A stretch of 64,000 bases of DNA from Dipteris shenzhenensis (Eukaryota > Polypodiophyta > Polypodiopsida > Gleicheniales): NCBI GenBank assembly GCA_047967505.1, contig CM106538.1; one strand, 5' to 3'. The first letter of the stretch is position 1. Every line of letters begins with the position of its first letter. Position numbers and translations under genes: made by a program. This document shows positions 1 to 13,873 of the stretch, one piece after another. The notes under the pieces are model-generated. The model was given only the letters and a program-made list of their open reading frames with translations, had not been told where the DNA came from and searched no databases.

Positions 1-3000
1 CACCAGCAAATGTAGAGCAGGCATTCTACTGAAGTACTTTGGCGAGGACATCCTGAACTCTCGGTGTAATGTGTGAGTTGCATTTTACCTATGCAAGTAT
101 TGGATAGGAGCTTTCTCGGTGGATTTGAGTTTGTGGAACAAGTTAAGGGCATGCCATGCATGTATTCTGTTTTTGACCTAATTAACTTCATACCAAAAGC
201 ATGCTGGGAAACTTTGGCAAAGATTAGGCTGAAAAGCAGTTCTGATATTTCAATGTTGGTTTACAGTGTTATGTCCTGATATATTAGTACTTGAGTACAT
301 ATCTAAAAGATTTCAATTTTGTAATATTGAGTCTTGGCCTCGCGTTGTTTGGGTGTTGTTTCTTCATTATTAGGATGGATGGGCAGGAAGGAAGAATGAT
401 TGAAAGAAAGAAAGGAAGGTATATGAATGTCTTCAAGAGGCCAAAATGGATTATAGGACAATACAATGGCTGGAATATAAGAGGGAGAGCCTATGCGCTT
501 CTAGCAGGGTTGCCTTGGGATACATTTCCCCCCGCAGTAAGTGAAACTATATAGTTGCAATACCGTGCGTAAGGTGGTGAAAATCATGACCTTGGTCTTA
601 TCAAGGTTGACTATCAAGTCTCTCTCCTAGCAAAACAAGTCTAGGGTCTAGATGTCCTTGTAAGCGTGTTGTTGAGGAGGCGATGAGGATAATAACATTC
701 GTGTATAATAATTTCTGTATCATCAGGTTCGCAAGCAGTGACCTCTCACCACTACGGCGGTCAATGAGGGCCGTGATCTCTCATTTAGAGCCAAAAAGTG
801 TTGATGAGAGGAGGCATTCCTGCTTCATTCCGATTGTGCTCTCAATCAAACTTGACAGGCCACTTGGGGCACACACTCTCTCTCTAACTGACTCATCACG
901 TGGGGCACATACTCTCCCTCTGAATCATATAACTCATCATCACCCCCCCCATCATGATTCTTTGGAATTTGCATTTCCTGAAGTCTTCTAATCATACGAG
1001 ATTGTGGAAATGTGTCAAAGCAAGCATGGACTTTTTGGGATCTCGATCTCACCTCCTCAATGATGGCCCGAAGAGTAAAAATGTGGTCTAGAATAGAGTG
1101 TTGTCTCCGGAATCCAACCGCTGCCTTTGTTCCTTTGTGAATGCTCTCTAATATAGACGCGTAAATCTTGGTCAGTATGTGGCCAATCATGAGAGTGCGG
1201 TAGTTTTGAGTATCCATGAGATCCTTTGCTTTGTGTATTGGTACTGTGTTGGTGTTACACCAAGCAGGGGGAAGCCATGGCATGCAGCATGGTTGAACAT
1301 GTATGCTAGGATCAGAGCCAAGACCTCCTACCTTTGTGCAAAGTGCTTTATGCTTAGCTCCTCATGGTTCTAGGCTCTTCCGTTATGGAGTTGGCGCAAA
1401 ACAGCCCACATGTTCAATGTGATAAACAAGGTGGATGTGGTGGGCCTGGGCAGGGAGAACATATCTAGTCGTGCATGGGCTGGGGTGTCATAGAGCAATG
1501 TGGCAGATCTGTGCCAGATAGTCGGGCCCGTGATGGACATGGGTGGCAGCAGTTGGCTTCTGCTATATCCCCTCCTTTGAAAGAGTGAGTGACCTCATCC
1601 GGCCTATGTGAGAGGATAGCTTGCCTCGTATAGCGTAGAAGATGGCGTGAGATTCGCTATGCGTTGGAGATCGTCAAATGCCTTGAAGCCTTCTCCAGTA
1701 TGATTGATCATCTTCCCGGCTTGGGGATTGCTGTAGTTCTAATTGTGCTTGGGAACAATTTGGCGGTGGCATCCTGAACCACCGATACAAGGGTGTCTAA
1801 GGCATGGGCAAGGTTTACATCATCTCCAAGGGAGGTCGGTAACTCATGAGAAAAGTGGCTCGCATAGACCGCATCAATGGCATGGTCAAAGTAAATCTGA
1901 ACATGGGTGGGGGAAGGAGGATCATGGTTGGTTGTCTTGTGAAGTAGCCAAGATGATGAATACCAGGTAGGAATGGTCATTGAGTTTTGGGGGGGGGGGG
2001 TGGAGGGGGGATTGTAAAGGTTATGTACCGGTGACATAAAGGCTCGGGACCCCATGAGGTAGTCCACTGTACTTATTTCCCCACCGTGTGGGAAACAATT
2101 GAGCCCTTTGGATAACGGCCATCTCTAGAGGCCGTTATTTATGATCAAGTCATGTATTGTTCCCATAGCCAATAGATGTCGTCCTTACCTTGCCACTTGT
2201 GATGCATCATTCGAGTGCCTCACTATCCCAAGCTCTACTAGGTCCATCAATGGCACTCCGAGGGGGTCCAATCTAAAATCTAATAGGAAGGGCTACTTGA
2301 AGGAGATATTAGAACATTGAAACAAGGTAGCGGGTCTAGCACACAAGCTAGCCCAACAAGTACTCACTACATAAAGTTTGTAATATTTTATTTCACTGGT
2401 TGTAAGGGATCACTATTAGTTGATAGTGATCGCCAGTCCCTGTTGGGATAACTATGGTCAAGGGCTTGCTCTATGGTGCATGTATGCATCTAGGGGAGTC
2501 ACATGTGTGTGTGTGTGTGTTGTAGAGGCACATTTGGTGCTATGATGTGTCTAGTGTGTGACCTAAGTGATGGTGTAAGCCAAAGGCCCCCACATGGGAG
2601 GTTCCTTTGATTTAGGCCAGTCCCACTGATGTAGGGGTTGATTGCCACTGATATAGGGGAGGTGCCTACACCATCCTCTCTTTCTATAAAATGGAGGTCA
2701 TTCCTTCATTCTAATACAATGGAATTTGCCTCACTTGTGCTCTCACTCTTTGTGTCATCATGCATCTCTTTTATCCCACTCACTTCTACATTTGGTATCA
2801 GAGCTGGTAGGCTCTAGAGAATCCACTTTGGTAGTGCCACCTCATCATCTTCTCCATCACCTCCATTTTGAAGCTCTCTCTCCCTTCCTCTTCAGAAATG
2901 GCTAAACTCCGTTCTCTTCATTCCTTGCGCCTTTTGCCAAACCCTCTTAACTGAAGATTCTACCCCCTGGGGCGCACCTTTGGCTCGAAGCATTCCTCTA

Positions 3001-6000
3001 GATTTGGTCTCTGTCGTCCGTGCTGATCCAAATAGAGTGCGCCGACTATTAGCGAAATTTTGCACCTACAGAGCAAATGACGACCTCCCCTTCAAGCACA
3101 AGTTAGGCAATGCCTAGAGCTTGTTGCTGGTGAAATCTGAGCCTATATGGTCTACTAGTTGTAGAGAAATCAGCCAAAGAACAATCGACTTTGGAGAGAC
3201 TCTCACAGGCAATGTGGCGCACTATTTCACCCCTCCTCTGCTGTGCTTACTCTCTGGTATAAAGCCTTCATTTCAGCTTACAAAGCCCCAAATCTGAAGA
3301 TACGTGGAGTGAGAATTCAAGCCTCCAAGTTACTCTGTTTCCTTGTAAGCATTTTTTGACAGTTTTTGAAAATTTGATGCTAGAGTAAATGCTAGAGTGA
3401 TGCTTGAGGATTGAAGTAATGCCAAAGTACAGTTCAGAGAATGTATTTTCAGTTTGAAATTCAGTTAGGACTGATCTTTTGTCAAAATGCCAAGCTCTGA
3501 GGGATCTTTAAATGCTAATCACTTGAAGAAGACTACAAGAAGGACAAAACTCAAAGTGAAGAAGACCCCAGCCAAGAAACTTTGGGAGAAGCCAACAGGG
3601 TATGAGTATGCTAAACAATTAGGATTCTCTAAATTTATGTCTAGCAATCTACATTTGTATAGTGAGGGAGATTTCTTTGTTCCACAAGATTAGTCATTTT
3701 GTAAGAGAGTAGACACTGCCTGACAAAGGTAAGACCCTCTCATGGCTACTTATAAAATTGACAAGTTCAATGGCCAAGGATTCCATACTTGGTAGATGAA
3801 GATAAAGTTTATGCTTATGAAGGAGAATCTATGGAACTCAGTCAAAGAAGGAACTCAAACCTCTCAGGAAGGTGAATCAACTACAACAAAAGGTAAAGGA
3901 AAAGCCATTGACTCTACTTCTACACCTGCAGATGCAAAGAGAATTGAGAAAGCCTATGCCATCATTGCATTAGGTTTGGGTGATGACTATGTACACCACA
4001 TTTCAGATTTGGAATCCCCTTTTGAAGCATGGCACAAGTTAGATATATTGTTTGGTGCTAGCTCTCATACTTCCAAATTAATTCTGAAAATTAAGTTCTT
4101 TGAACTTAAAATGGAGGGAGATAATGTTGCTGCCCATGTCAACACTATGAGAAGTATTATGACACAACTAGCTTCAATTAATTCCCCTGTCACTGAGGAT
4201 GATGCTATGGTAGTGCTTTTAAAGAGCATGCCTGAGGATTTTGACTATGTGGTTACTACTTTGAAGAATCTTCCTCAACCCTCATTAGAAGGCATCATTA
4301 GTGCCTTACAAGAAGAGGAAAGGAAGAACACTTCAAGAATGGGCAAAATGCACACAGAGGCACTTGCAGTGAGGTTTTCAAAAAGCAAGTACAAGGCTTG
4401 AGAAGGATTGTTATAGAATCTTAGTATTCCCGGAGGATTGGATACAGGATTTAGTAGAGAACCGCCCATCATCTTCCCACAGTTGTTCATGCTACTTAGA
4501 AGGATTTCAGTTGAGTTTTTGGTCTCATTTTTGGGGGATCGATAGGGCCGGGCCAATAAAGTCTCATACTTTCTTTGGCTAACTATTTTTTCAAAGGTAT
4601 TCTAGTTGTCTCTTGGCTTTAGTAGATGGGCAGGCCCTCCTTATGTATGAGATGCTAGCTTGCAGAAGGATCTAGCGCATTGTTTGCCATATTCGCAGGG
4701 TGGTCTAGATAGGACTCAGGAGTTTTCAATTTATTCTCATACATCACCTTTGAGTGCTTCAGTGTGATGTAGGAGTACCTCTTTGGGGCAAAAGGTTGGT
4801 GCCCATGAGTCAGAGGTAGGTAACCATTAGTCATGCGGCGGTGTCACGGATGTGTCCCCACAACTTAGCACCATGGAGCCTCATGACTTGTTCTTACTTC
4901 GTCCTGGCTCAGGAACTGCCTTCTTCACAGGTGGTCTTGCCTTGGGAGGTGGTTTCGAGCGTTACTTATTGTGGATATAGTGTTCGAGAGGTGCTCAGGT
5001 CATTGGTGGACACACATCCTGTGCTGCTGATATATTAGGTTTCATTTGGGCTGATCTCATGCTTACTATCTGGATTTAGTGGGAGAGGTGCATTGGGACC
5101 TTTTGACAGACGCTTGAAGCATTCAGGATGCTGAATTTGATGAAGGTTTGGTGCTAGAGAACATAGTGCATGCACACTTGTCTTTTTCCAACTGATGCAT
5201 GCACAATTTCATATATTACCAACGCTCCAAGCAAGGAAAGTTGAAGTTTCTCTTGATACCGCACTGGAGCGGGCCATCTTTTTGAGTTTCCTAGTTTTTG
5301 TTAGGTGTTCGGATTGACCCTAGACGTGCTTGGCTTTGCAGGGCGCTTACCAAACTGGTTATGGCACATTGGTTAACATAACAATCATTCTAAAAATATT
5401 TTGCAGTTAACCGTACCAGAGATTTAGGATTATTACTGGGTATATTAGGTACATATTGGATAACTGGTTGTGTGATTGATTTAGTGAGCTTATTGACAGC
5501 AACAGTGCTGGCTCTTCCCTTGCTAATACATGTGCTCCTCCACAAATTTTCAGTCCAGTATGTAAGTCTGCACAATCCCCACTTCACATGTGGTTCCAGG
5601 TGCCTGTAATGGATTGACTTTAAGCCATCAGACAGTGCATCCCAGTTGCAAGGCTATAACTGCATTGGATTTTTCTCTTCTGAGGTCTCCTTTTATGCTT
5701 TGTCTTCTGGATTTAGATGTGATAGTATTGTCAATATAGAGCATGAAACTCTAGATTCTAAACTGCTCTGTTGTGGACGTATAGCTGTGATGTATGTACA
5801 ATGGGCCCTCCTGCTCCAGAGAATTTGACTAAGGAAGCAGAGATGTTGTTCACGATACTCTCTGAAACCCAGGTGACCTGGAGGAAATATTGTATTTATT
5901 GTGTTTCTTTGTTCTGTTGATGTAGCTGTCTTTACTTTTATTGCCTAGTGCAATTTTCTTGCAGGAAGCTCCTGATTCCTTTGCATCAAGGCAGGCTTCC

Positions 6001-7521
6001 TCGACTAGAAAAAGGAGTCGGGCAAGTACAAGTCCTAACAAACAATCATTCCGGCATGCTGTTGATAATATTGCAGATGTACTACTCTACAATGTGGTGT
6101 ACTCTTTGCATCCTGTTTAATTCTGTAATAATAGGTTGGAGAAATATTCTCTGTCAAGAAAAGGAAATTTGATGTAGTCGCAGAGTATGCACAATAGGTA
6201 TACATAACAGATATGCACAATAGACTGCATTTCAAACCAGAGAGGTGCACAACTTCTGAAATCTTAATCAATTCGTTTCATCATGCTGCTGATAGTGTTG
6301 CAAAAGTATTTTGCTAGCTCACTCTACAGTATAGCATGCCTTATCCATCTGCTTAGTTTATGTAATGACAGGTTGAAGAGTTAATAGCACATGAATGAGA
6401 TGGTTAATATAGTCTTTCCTTGAGGGTAAGGATCCAAGCAGTATTGAAAGAGCATGTCCAAAAATTCCACATTACAGATATTGGGATAGCAGCATTAAGC
6501 ATCTCACCGCATCCTTTTTAAGAAGTTTAAATCTCCCTTCTGAAATGAAAATAAGGCCTGTGCATTGCACAGGGAAAGAGCAGATATATATATTATTTTT
6601 GCCTGATTTTTCCAAACTGTTAAGGTGATGGCAATAATGTACATGTGAACGAAATTGTCTTGTCCAGTTGTCTCACCAGTCTCTCTCTTATTTTTAGTGT
6701 ACAGAGTCCAGCCACAGAAATCAACTTTGGTGGAGAGGATTTGGAAGAGTTTTATCAGATGCTGGCTATTTGAAAGAATCTTATAACCATGTGAGTGCTT
6801 AATGTAGTTGGATTTAAGGAACTTCAATATTTGAGTGTTATTTTTTAATGTTGCAATCAACAACAGGTTAAAATTATAGTCCCTATCAAGGGGTGTCAGA
6901 CATGCTGCTGATAAAAATATTTATCGGAAAAATAATTAGTTCAACCATCGAACATTGGTTTCACATAGGAAGAAGTGTCCATGATTAAACCAATGGTTTT
7001 CTTAAACCAATTGTTTCTCTTGTACAGGCAGAGTATGGTATTATTACTCTACTACTCTTTTCCCCGTGTCCCACCCATCCTCCTCTTTCACCTGGGAAAA
7101 TTACCAGAATTTGAAATTCATGTTGGATCTGATATATCTTCTGTTTTGCTTTGTGCAGAATAAGCGATATCAAAAGGCGACTGTTCATTGTCTCAAGAAT
7201 CCTGAAGTGACATTGCAAGGGCTTGAATTCCTGCAAGACTGCAAACGTGCAGGCATGAAAGATCTTGTTAATTGTGCACAGGAAGAAAGGAAGGCTCCGG
7301 CGCCACCGATGTGGATCTGTCCTGAAGGTGACATGATCCAAGCAGTGCGTGAAGCAAGGTCTGCGGTAGCAAGGACACGGGCAAACCCAGAGATCAGAAG
7401 GCAACGGATTTGGAGGTTCAAAAAGAAGAGTTCAAGAACGGGTCACCAAAGACGACGTCAAAAGATCCCAGGTGGTACTGTTAGGCAAAGGATTTTTTCA
7501 AAATTTGGTGTAAACAAATGA
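1..7521 (+). CDS. RecQ-type DNA helicase, C-terminal part (RECQL3-like), spliced, 5' end outside window
   Basis: ATP-dependent 3'-5' DNA helicase of the RecQ family, acting in the nucleus in recombination and replication repair. Exons I can join in frame: 1-63, 5785-5872, 5965-6078, 6698-6790, 7159-7521 (stop TGA). All junctions are GT-AG and all phases agree. The first exon encodes the zinc-binding start (KCR...LLKYFGED). The second encodes CDVCTMGPP and NLTKEAEMLF. The third is Ser/Arg-rich (TRKRSRAST) followed by HAVDNIAD. The fourth carries the RQC winged-helix signature WWRGFGRVL and GYLKE. The last has PEVTLQGLEFL, an acidic PEGDM motif, PEIRRQRI and a basic tail. The PEIRRQR ending recalls plant RECQL3, from family memory rather than a search. 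The ATPase domain lies upstream of the window. The 64-5784 intron is large and full of transposons. The reading frame of what is visible is intact, so the gene is probably functional. Confidence 0.85.
840..2070 (-). mobile_element. LINE fragment (reverse transcriptase and upstream linker), in RecQ intron
   Basis: On the minus strand, 846-1283 encodes a non-LTR reverse transcriptase N-terminal segment: the NYR...KIYASILE block, then GFRRQHSILDHIFTLR and IIEEV, then a degenerate catalytic block reading CFDTFPQSRM where FxxAFDxxPR is usual. Minus-strand 1708-2067 encodes a linker typical of the stretch between endonuclease and reverse transcriptase (HALDTLVSVVQDATAK). There is no intact ORF across it, so this is a dead fragment inserted antisense to the RecQ gene. 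A related, plus-strand copy lies at 46440-47940. Confidence 0.7.
2441..4401 (+). mobile_element. Truncated Ty1/copia retrotransposon: 5' LTR, primer-binding site and gag
   Basis: A putative 5' LTR (2441-2790) begins TGTTGGG and ends CTACA. It has a TATA-like box (CTATAAAATGG near 2683) and a short TG microsatellite (about 2503-2521). It is followed by the copia primer site TGGTATCAGAGC at 2793-2804, complementary to the 3' end of initiator tRNA-Met. A gag gene runs from ATG 3742 to 4401 and matches the copia gag (UBN2) pattern: KFNGQGFHTW at the start, FEAWHKLDILFG in the middle, LLKSMPEDF and EGIISALQEEE near the end. An in-frame TAG at 3793-3795 interrupts it. Integrase, reverse transcriptase and the 3' LTR are not seen, so the element is deleted after gag. 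It lies in the RecQ intron in the same orientation as the gene. Confidence 0.75.
2793..2804 (+). other. Primer-binding site of copia element (tRNA-iMet type)
   Basis: TGGTATCAGAGC sits two bases after the inferred LTR end, the canonical position and sequence for plant copia elements. Confidence 0.8.
4402..5784. other. RecQ intron remainder, nothing recognised
   Basis: There is no coding match, LTR end or RNA gene that I can support. Short ORFs here lack recognisable motifs. The stretch ends at the AG acceptor (ATAG) just before the CDVC exon. Confidence 0.5.
6039..6400 (+). repeat. Diverged tandem duplication of a RecQ exon-intron boundary
   Basis: The 3' part of the third visible RecQ exon and the start of its intron (6039-6160) are echoed at about 6267-6390. 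Shared landmarks in the same order are a CATGCTG(T/C)TGATA block, TTGCA, ACTCTACA(A/G), a TTTA(A/G)TT tract and CAGGTTG or TAGGTTG. A shorter echo (CATGCTGCTGATA) occurs at about 6901. The second copy is not needed for the joined reading frame, so it looks like an old local duplication now lying in the intron. Confidence 0.5.
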
Positions 7522-7600
7522 GTAATGCTATCTTTAAACAAAATTTGTTCCATCAAAATCAATCTCATAAGACTAATTTGCGAATAAATCTTTTTTGAAG
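7522..7600 (+). terminator. RecQ 3' UTR with possible poly(A) signal
   Basis: An AATAAA hexamer lies at 7583-7588, about 60 bases after the stop codon. This fits a near-upstream polyadenylation element, although plant signals are loose. Confidence 0.4.
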
Positions 7601-10600
7601 GAGAACACCAGGAGCATGTACAGGAATTTCCTGTTTTGTTAACTAACTTTTAAAAGAGAGCAGGATTCATAAATGTTAAAATCAGCTCACTTTACACTAG
7701 AATATAGACCATGCTTTGAAAATTAATAGGGAGTTCGGGCACACAATAAGTTGTGCGCAAAAAATGTTCTTCTTTAGTCATATTCTCTCTTTATGGAACA
7801 TTTTAAAAAGAATGTTGCCCAAATTGCGTAAATCTAGAGGCATAGAGGAAGCATTAACCTTGGGGCGGTCACCGTGTGAACACGTCGTTCATGGAATGGG
7901 ATTTTTAAATTATGGGGACTTAGAGGCCATTCTCGGAGAGAATGGAGTAAAAGATGTAGTTATCAAATATAACTATCATGTGTACATCTAAGGAGGAGAC
8001 TTTTAAATTCAAAATTGCAACATGTATTCGTATGGACGAGGGGTAAACAACTACGCAAAAAAAAGTAAGAATTTAAATATAGACGTATTTTAGATGTGTG
8101 TTTGCTTGCTCGTGTTTTATGATCTTGTACACATACATAAACCATGCTAGGAAAAGTCAATAGACATGTTCATAATGACATGCACATAGTGGCGAATTTG
8201 TACGTAGACTTGACGAACACATGAATCTAATTGGTAAAATTGATAGTTGATCCTTTAATGAAGTGTGAATTAGTTGAATGGCTTTGACACAAAGTTAAAG
8301 TTGGTGTAATATCCTAAGGGCAACCACATTCATATTCTCTTGTATGCTTACCTTAAATTTGGTGGGAACTAGGAATAAAATAATGTTAACGGCGCTAAGA
8401 TACAACCACACTCAATTTGCATTAAAGGGTTGGTAGCCTATTAATCATGTTTTATTCTTGATATATGCTCAAACATATTGGAATTGGAACGTTAATTATG
8501 TGCATTTGCCAGAGCAAAATCTTAACATTTTGTTTTCTTAACATAAGTTTGTCTTCTTTTCCTTAAAGGGTTTTTTTGGGGCTATTTCCACCTTTCAAAT
8601 CTAAAAATTTTGTGGCTACTTGCTGAGGTGTCCTGATGATTATATGTCTGGTAACCATTCAATTTTCTATCCACAACTTTATGAAACCAACTTAGCATTT
8701 AAAAACATGAGGTATAGTAGGTTTAATAGGAATTTAGCTTGATATGAAAAGACTAACAATAAATCTATGACTTCTTGTAAATTAGTGTCAATCTACATCT
8801 TTTTGGTTCTTCAAGGGTTAACGCACTGGGGACTAGCATCATCCATAATCCATACCCTCATCTAACATTTTTTAACGTGCTAGGAAAATTATGCCCATTG
8901 CAAGGCCAATGGAAAGGTGAGAGAAAGGGTTTCTCAAAGTGTTTTCACACAAGCCAAAAATACTATAATACATAAACTATCTAAACCTATGGCCCTTCCA
9001 TAAGCTAAGGCAGTTTCTCTTCCACTTATTTGGATGGTTTCAAATGTATAGTAACATCACAAGACTCTATGGATATTGAAATAATATTGGTGACCATCAA
9101 TCCCATCATAGAAACTTAATCCCTAAATTTGAAATGTTGTTTTTCCAGTCACATTAGTATATCATACCTTATGATTGAATCAGTGCAAAATTTCTTCAGT
9201 GATAGTTTCTTGCAAATCAATAACATCTATTTGGCATATGTCCACTTGATTGATAACTCCGCTAAGATCCAAAGACTAATTGGCTAAAATGGAGACTAAT
9301 ACCATGACTAGAAGATGAACTAATTCCTTAAAAATAGACCAAGAAATCACTTTTGTCATCTTTAAGAGTGTCAAATCCCTTGGTATCCATTTCACCAATC
9401 CAGGAGAGTGTCAATTCTATGAATATTCAAAGGATTAGAAGATAAACTAATCCATTAATATTAGGACCATGAAAACACGTTTGCGAAAAATTACAAGAAT
9501 GGATTTAAATCATTTGGTAGCTTTTCTAAGAAGAGAGCTACTTTACAGAATAAAGAGAGGTTAAACATTGCAAACTTATCCATTTTAGGTTTCACTTTCA
9601 CAAAAGGCAATAAAAATTAAAATGACAACATTGCTTACATAAGATGCTATCAAGAAAGAGAATCATCTCCTTTAAGGATATGAGGAAAGAATTCTTCTAC
9701 AACTTGCGAGCAAGTTGATGCTAGATTAAATAGCAAATTTTAATGGTTCTCTTTAGAAATTCAAACTATTGACAAATTTATGATGAGAAATCAATGAAGT
9801 ACATGGTCAACTATAGCAGTAATTTGGATCTAGAGTAGATGTTCCTTTATTGACCCACATTATTTGTGTAATTTGAAAGAGTAATCCAGCGTAGCACCCT
9901 TGAAAGGGGGGGCCTTGCATCTTTAGAGGGTGCATTTTTTTGGGTAGTTTTAACCAAAGGCATTTCAATATCCTATATTAGTGCTATACAAGTGTTTTTC
10001 CACATGGATCCTTGTTCTTTTCAAATACTTATGGTCATATTCAATGGGATAAGGGATTTAAGATGTTTAGAGTAGGATAATAAGGTCTGTATGGGCCTAA
10101 ATATGGTAGGTTCAAGAATGTTTAGACCAAGATAACAAGTTTTAGATAGGACCTTCATATGGTATGTCCATGTTCCTAAATGGTATTAAGATGTACATCA
10201 AGATAGAATCTACTTGACCTCTTAAAATCATTTCCTTATATTCTTATATAGGTTTGCACCATAAGGTGAACATTTTTCCATGAGAAGCATATAGAGTGGG
10301 CTAATGTCTACAAGGGCAATGGCTTAGTGGGGCCTTATGCCATAATAGAATCATGGTAGGTCCAATGCCCCCTCACCACTGAAATTAAGTTATTCCATTG
10401 AGACCCTTACCCTATGGACTTGTGTAAGGTTTTCACACTAAGCCGAAAAATAATTCATAGGTTAAGCCTTTTAGACTAGGTTATTGATGTCCAATGGTCC
10501 AAAGGATATAATCAAGGTAGATAAAGGGGCCAATTACAATTGGAATCTATTTGTGCCTTTAAAATCCTTACCGTATGATCTTGTATATGGTTTGTACCCT

Positions 10601-13600
10601 ATGTTTGGCCTTGAGGGACGTGGATTTCAATCTAGTGTTATCAAGAGTAGAGGTAGAAAGGAGATCTAGGTCAAGATCACCACTCTTGGGCAATCAAGGT
10701 GCAACACCCTTCTTGGATTAAATGTAAATGTGCAATTACACTTGTGCATAGGCTTAAAGAAGACCTTAAAAGGAATTGGGGTATCCCACTTCTTGCATGC
10801 AGAATTTCTAAGGGAAGTCATGTGATGCATCATGAAAGTTGTTTTCGTAATCACCTGTTATGGACATTTTGAGATGCTCATGTCTTGGAAAAGAGTATGG
10901 TGCAGGTTTTTTGCTTTACTTGCAAAGTATCTTGGAAAGAGTATGGTACCTGCTTTTGGATTTACTTACAAAGTGTTTCTGTATAATGGTTGCCCTCTGT
11001 GGTGTGAGTGTAATCCTTTGTGTATGTTGTTGTAATTGGATTTTGCTTGGAGTATTCTATTAAGGTTTTCCTTTGATATATTCCTTATGCAATAACCTAT
11101 TTGTAAGTGTTTAAGAGTACTTCTTAAGGATTTCAATGTTCAATAGCTTTGAAAAGGTGATATTTAGATGGATCATTGCTCAAAGGAAGTGCAACCACCT
11201 CAGGAGTGTTGATCTTGACCAAAAGGTTGATAAGCATACATCACATGCACATACAATCTTGTCATTCATAAGGAAGACACAACTCCTAGTATTCTTTCAA
11301 ACTTGTATGGATTGAGTGGAAGGCATAACTACTCTTACACTTCCAACTTTTAACTCATATATCCATTGAATCGAAGAATTTGAGGAAAAGGCTAATTATG
11401 ACATCACAAATAGCTCCTTTACAAAAATCACATATTTTCTACTTGCGTGACATCACATGTATCACCTTGATGAGACAATACTTGATGCCTTGCACGATCA
11501 ACTTCACAATTTGTCAAGAAAATGCTTCAATTTTGTGATGCCCCTATTTGTCCTAACCCTCCTTGAATAGTCATGGCCACCCTTGATGCTTGTGATATAT
11601 AAAGGTGTCTACATGTTTGTTAAGTATTACCTTTGAATCTATCTAATAAAATGTTGGGTGTTGAATGAACATAGTTGAATTACTGGCCATGGTTATAAGT
11701 GGAGAGGATTGTAAAGTTGTTCACCCATAAGGTACTTTGAGGCATTTAAAGGGATTGTCTCTTTCAAAGTTATAGCATATACAAAGGGATATGTCACATC
11801 AAGTGTGTATAATAAGCCAATATCTTACACATCGAGGAAATGTTTTTCTTTGGCTTAATTTTGGGTATTATATCTTAAACATAAGAAAGCAACTTGAAGT
11901 TCTAACAACTCTTTCAACCAGCAAAACTGACAAAGCAAAAGACAAAAAGAAAAAGAAGTAATTGGATATCATATATCAGTTGCCTATTGTTTTAGCTTTG
12001 AAATCCTTGATCTATGCCTTGCCATCTCAAAAGGTATTCCGTTTTTCTTCTTGCCTATCCACCTTCACTTTGCAAGCTTTGAGGCTTTATTCTTTGGATG
12101 AGTGTGAGTCCTTTGCAAACCACACTAGTGATCCTTTCAACTTGTTAGATTGTCTAAGCATCTGCATTCTCTCAGCTTTTGTATTGAAGATAAGAGTTGC
12201 ATGAGCTCCATTCTCAAAAAATTCAAACTTCTAGCCATTCAACGCCTAGTGTGGCATGCAATGTTTTGAAAAAAGTATCTCGTCTAGTTCCTTTTGCTAA
12301 ATGCCTAGTAGCTCCCAACCCTAAGCTTCTTTGAGATTTCAACATGCTTCTTTACTTTCTTTTGGACATGTGAGCCTAAAGACCTCTTTACTTCACCTTA
12401 GATCATCATTTAAAATTGAGTGGGAAATTGAAGTGCTCAAATTTAGCTTAGCATTTTTTAAACTTACACTTCAATTCCATCTTCTTCTTTTAGAGGAGGA
12501 TCAAGAAGAATCTCGTCATTCTGCCTAGTGCTAGGCAAAGATGACAACCCATTCTTGTGATGCATGCTACGATCAATGACTTGGAATCTACCTTTGATAC
12601 AGAGAACAAAGCTAAATCTTATCTTTTGAGGAAAAACATTGCTTTTTGCTTTAGAATGACCCAACAATACCTAAAAAGGATATGGTCATTCCTTTATCAG
12701 TGTAGAACTAGTTAGGATAGTGGCTAGCATACCTAGAGACAACCAAAGAGGGAGCAATTAGGTTTGTTCTAATGGAAAATCATCTTCTTGGAGGCTCTAA
12801 ATTGAGAACTAGCCCCCTAGGCTAGGTGATGGAGGTTAGCGTATCCATCTTTGCTAATTTAAATAAGATTTTGAAGACATAAATAATATTTATAGCCTTT
12901 CTTAATGCCTTGAGAGGTCAAGCATTGCAAAATATGTATAGAGATAGATTCACACATGAACATACAAATTGTTGGAAGATTTAGTTGAGAAATGAAGGTA
13001 AGAGAATATTAGGAGAATTTAACCATTTTGTTAGTAGCATGTTGTTGGAGTCTACAATGCCTCCAAAACAAAAATGCTTACATATATTACATCAAAGAAC
13101 TAGCTCAAGCTCAAAAAGGAAAGGGAGTTTTACCCAATCCTAAAGTGTTGCGAACCAATAGTGCTACTGGACACAACTCATTAGCTATAGATAATAGTTT
13201 TAAAGGGGATACATGTGTTAATAGCTTCTAATCTAGTTGATAATACAACATGCCACATGAAATATCCACATCATATCCTCTTCTAGGTTTAAGGTACCAC
13301 CTTCTCTTAAAATATCATTAAGGACAAATGTTGACTAGCAAATTGTTTCAAGTTTTAATGGATAGGTGTTCAAAGTTAGAGTGTTGGATACTTCCTTCAC
13401 CAATGTATTTTGTGCTTTTAAAATTTTGAGCTCTAATAGCCACCTATCAACTAATGAAATTGCTATGCCAAAAGTAGCAATCCTTTCATTCAATAACTTT
13501 GGCATTTTGAGGGCACTAGGGATCATTTGTGATGAGATTGAACCCAAGTTGGTTTCAAGTTTTGGAACACCAGAGCCTTGGAGAGAGGAATATGCTTGTT

Positions 13601-13780
13601 AGGTGTACATGGCTCTATCTATAAGGGCCTTGTAGCATGAATTCACAAACATGGAAAATGATCACAAAGAAGAACTTTTGTTCAAAATCCACATCTAGGA
13701 CATCATCCATCTATGTTATTATCCATGGAATTATACGTATTATGAAAATTTTCCAGTTTTGCAATAGAATTTTAGACAAG
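7601..13780. other. AT-rich intergenic region, no gene recognised; possible decayed LINE
   Basis: I find no ORF with a recognisable domain. At about 9350-9420 on the + strand the broken frame SVKSLGIHFTN resembles the YLGIxF block that follows the reverse-transcriptase catalytic motifs in LINEs, so part of 8500-9900 may be an extremely decayed LINE. The remainder, including 10480-12660, shows only short random ORFs. Confidence 0.3.
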
Positions 13781-13873
13781 GATCGACACCATAAGAAGAA
13801 AGTCTTGCATTATGGGATGAAACATCAAGAGGTCTATTTTATAGTCATTGACTGGGGGATGGTCTCTTCCATT

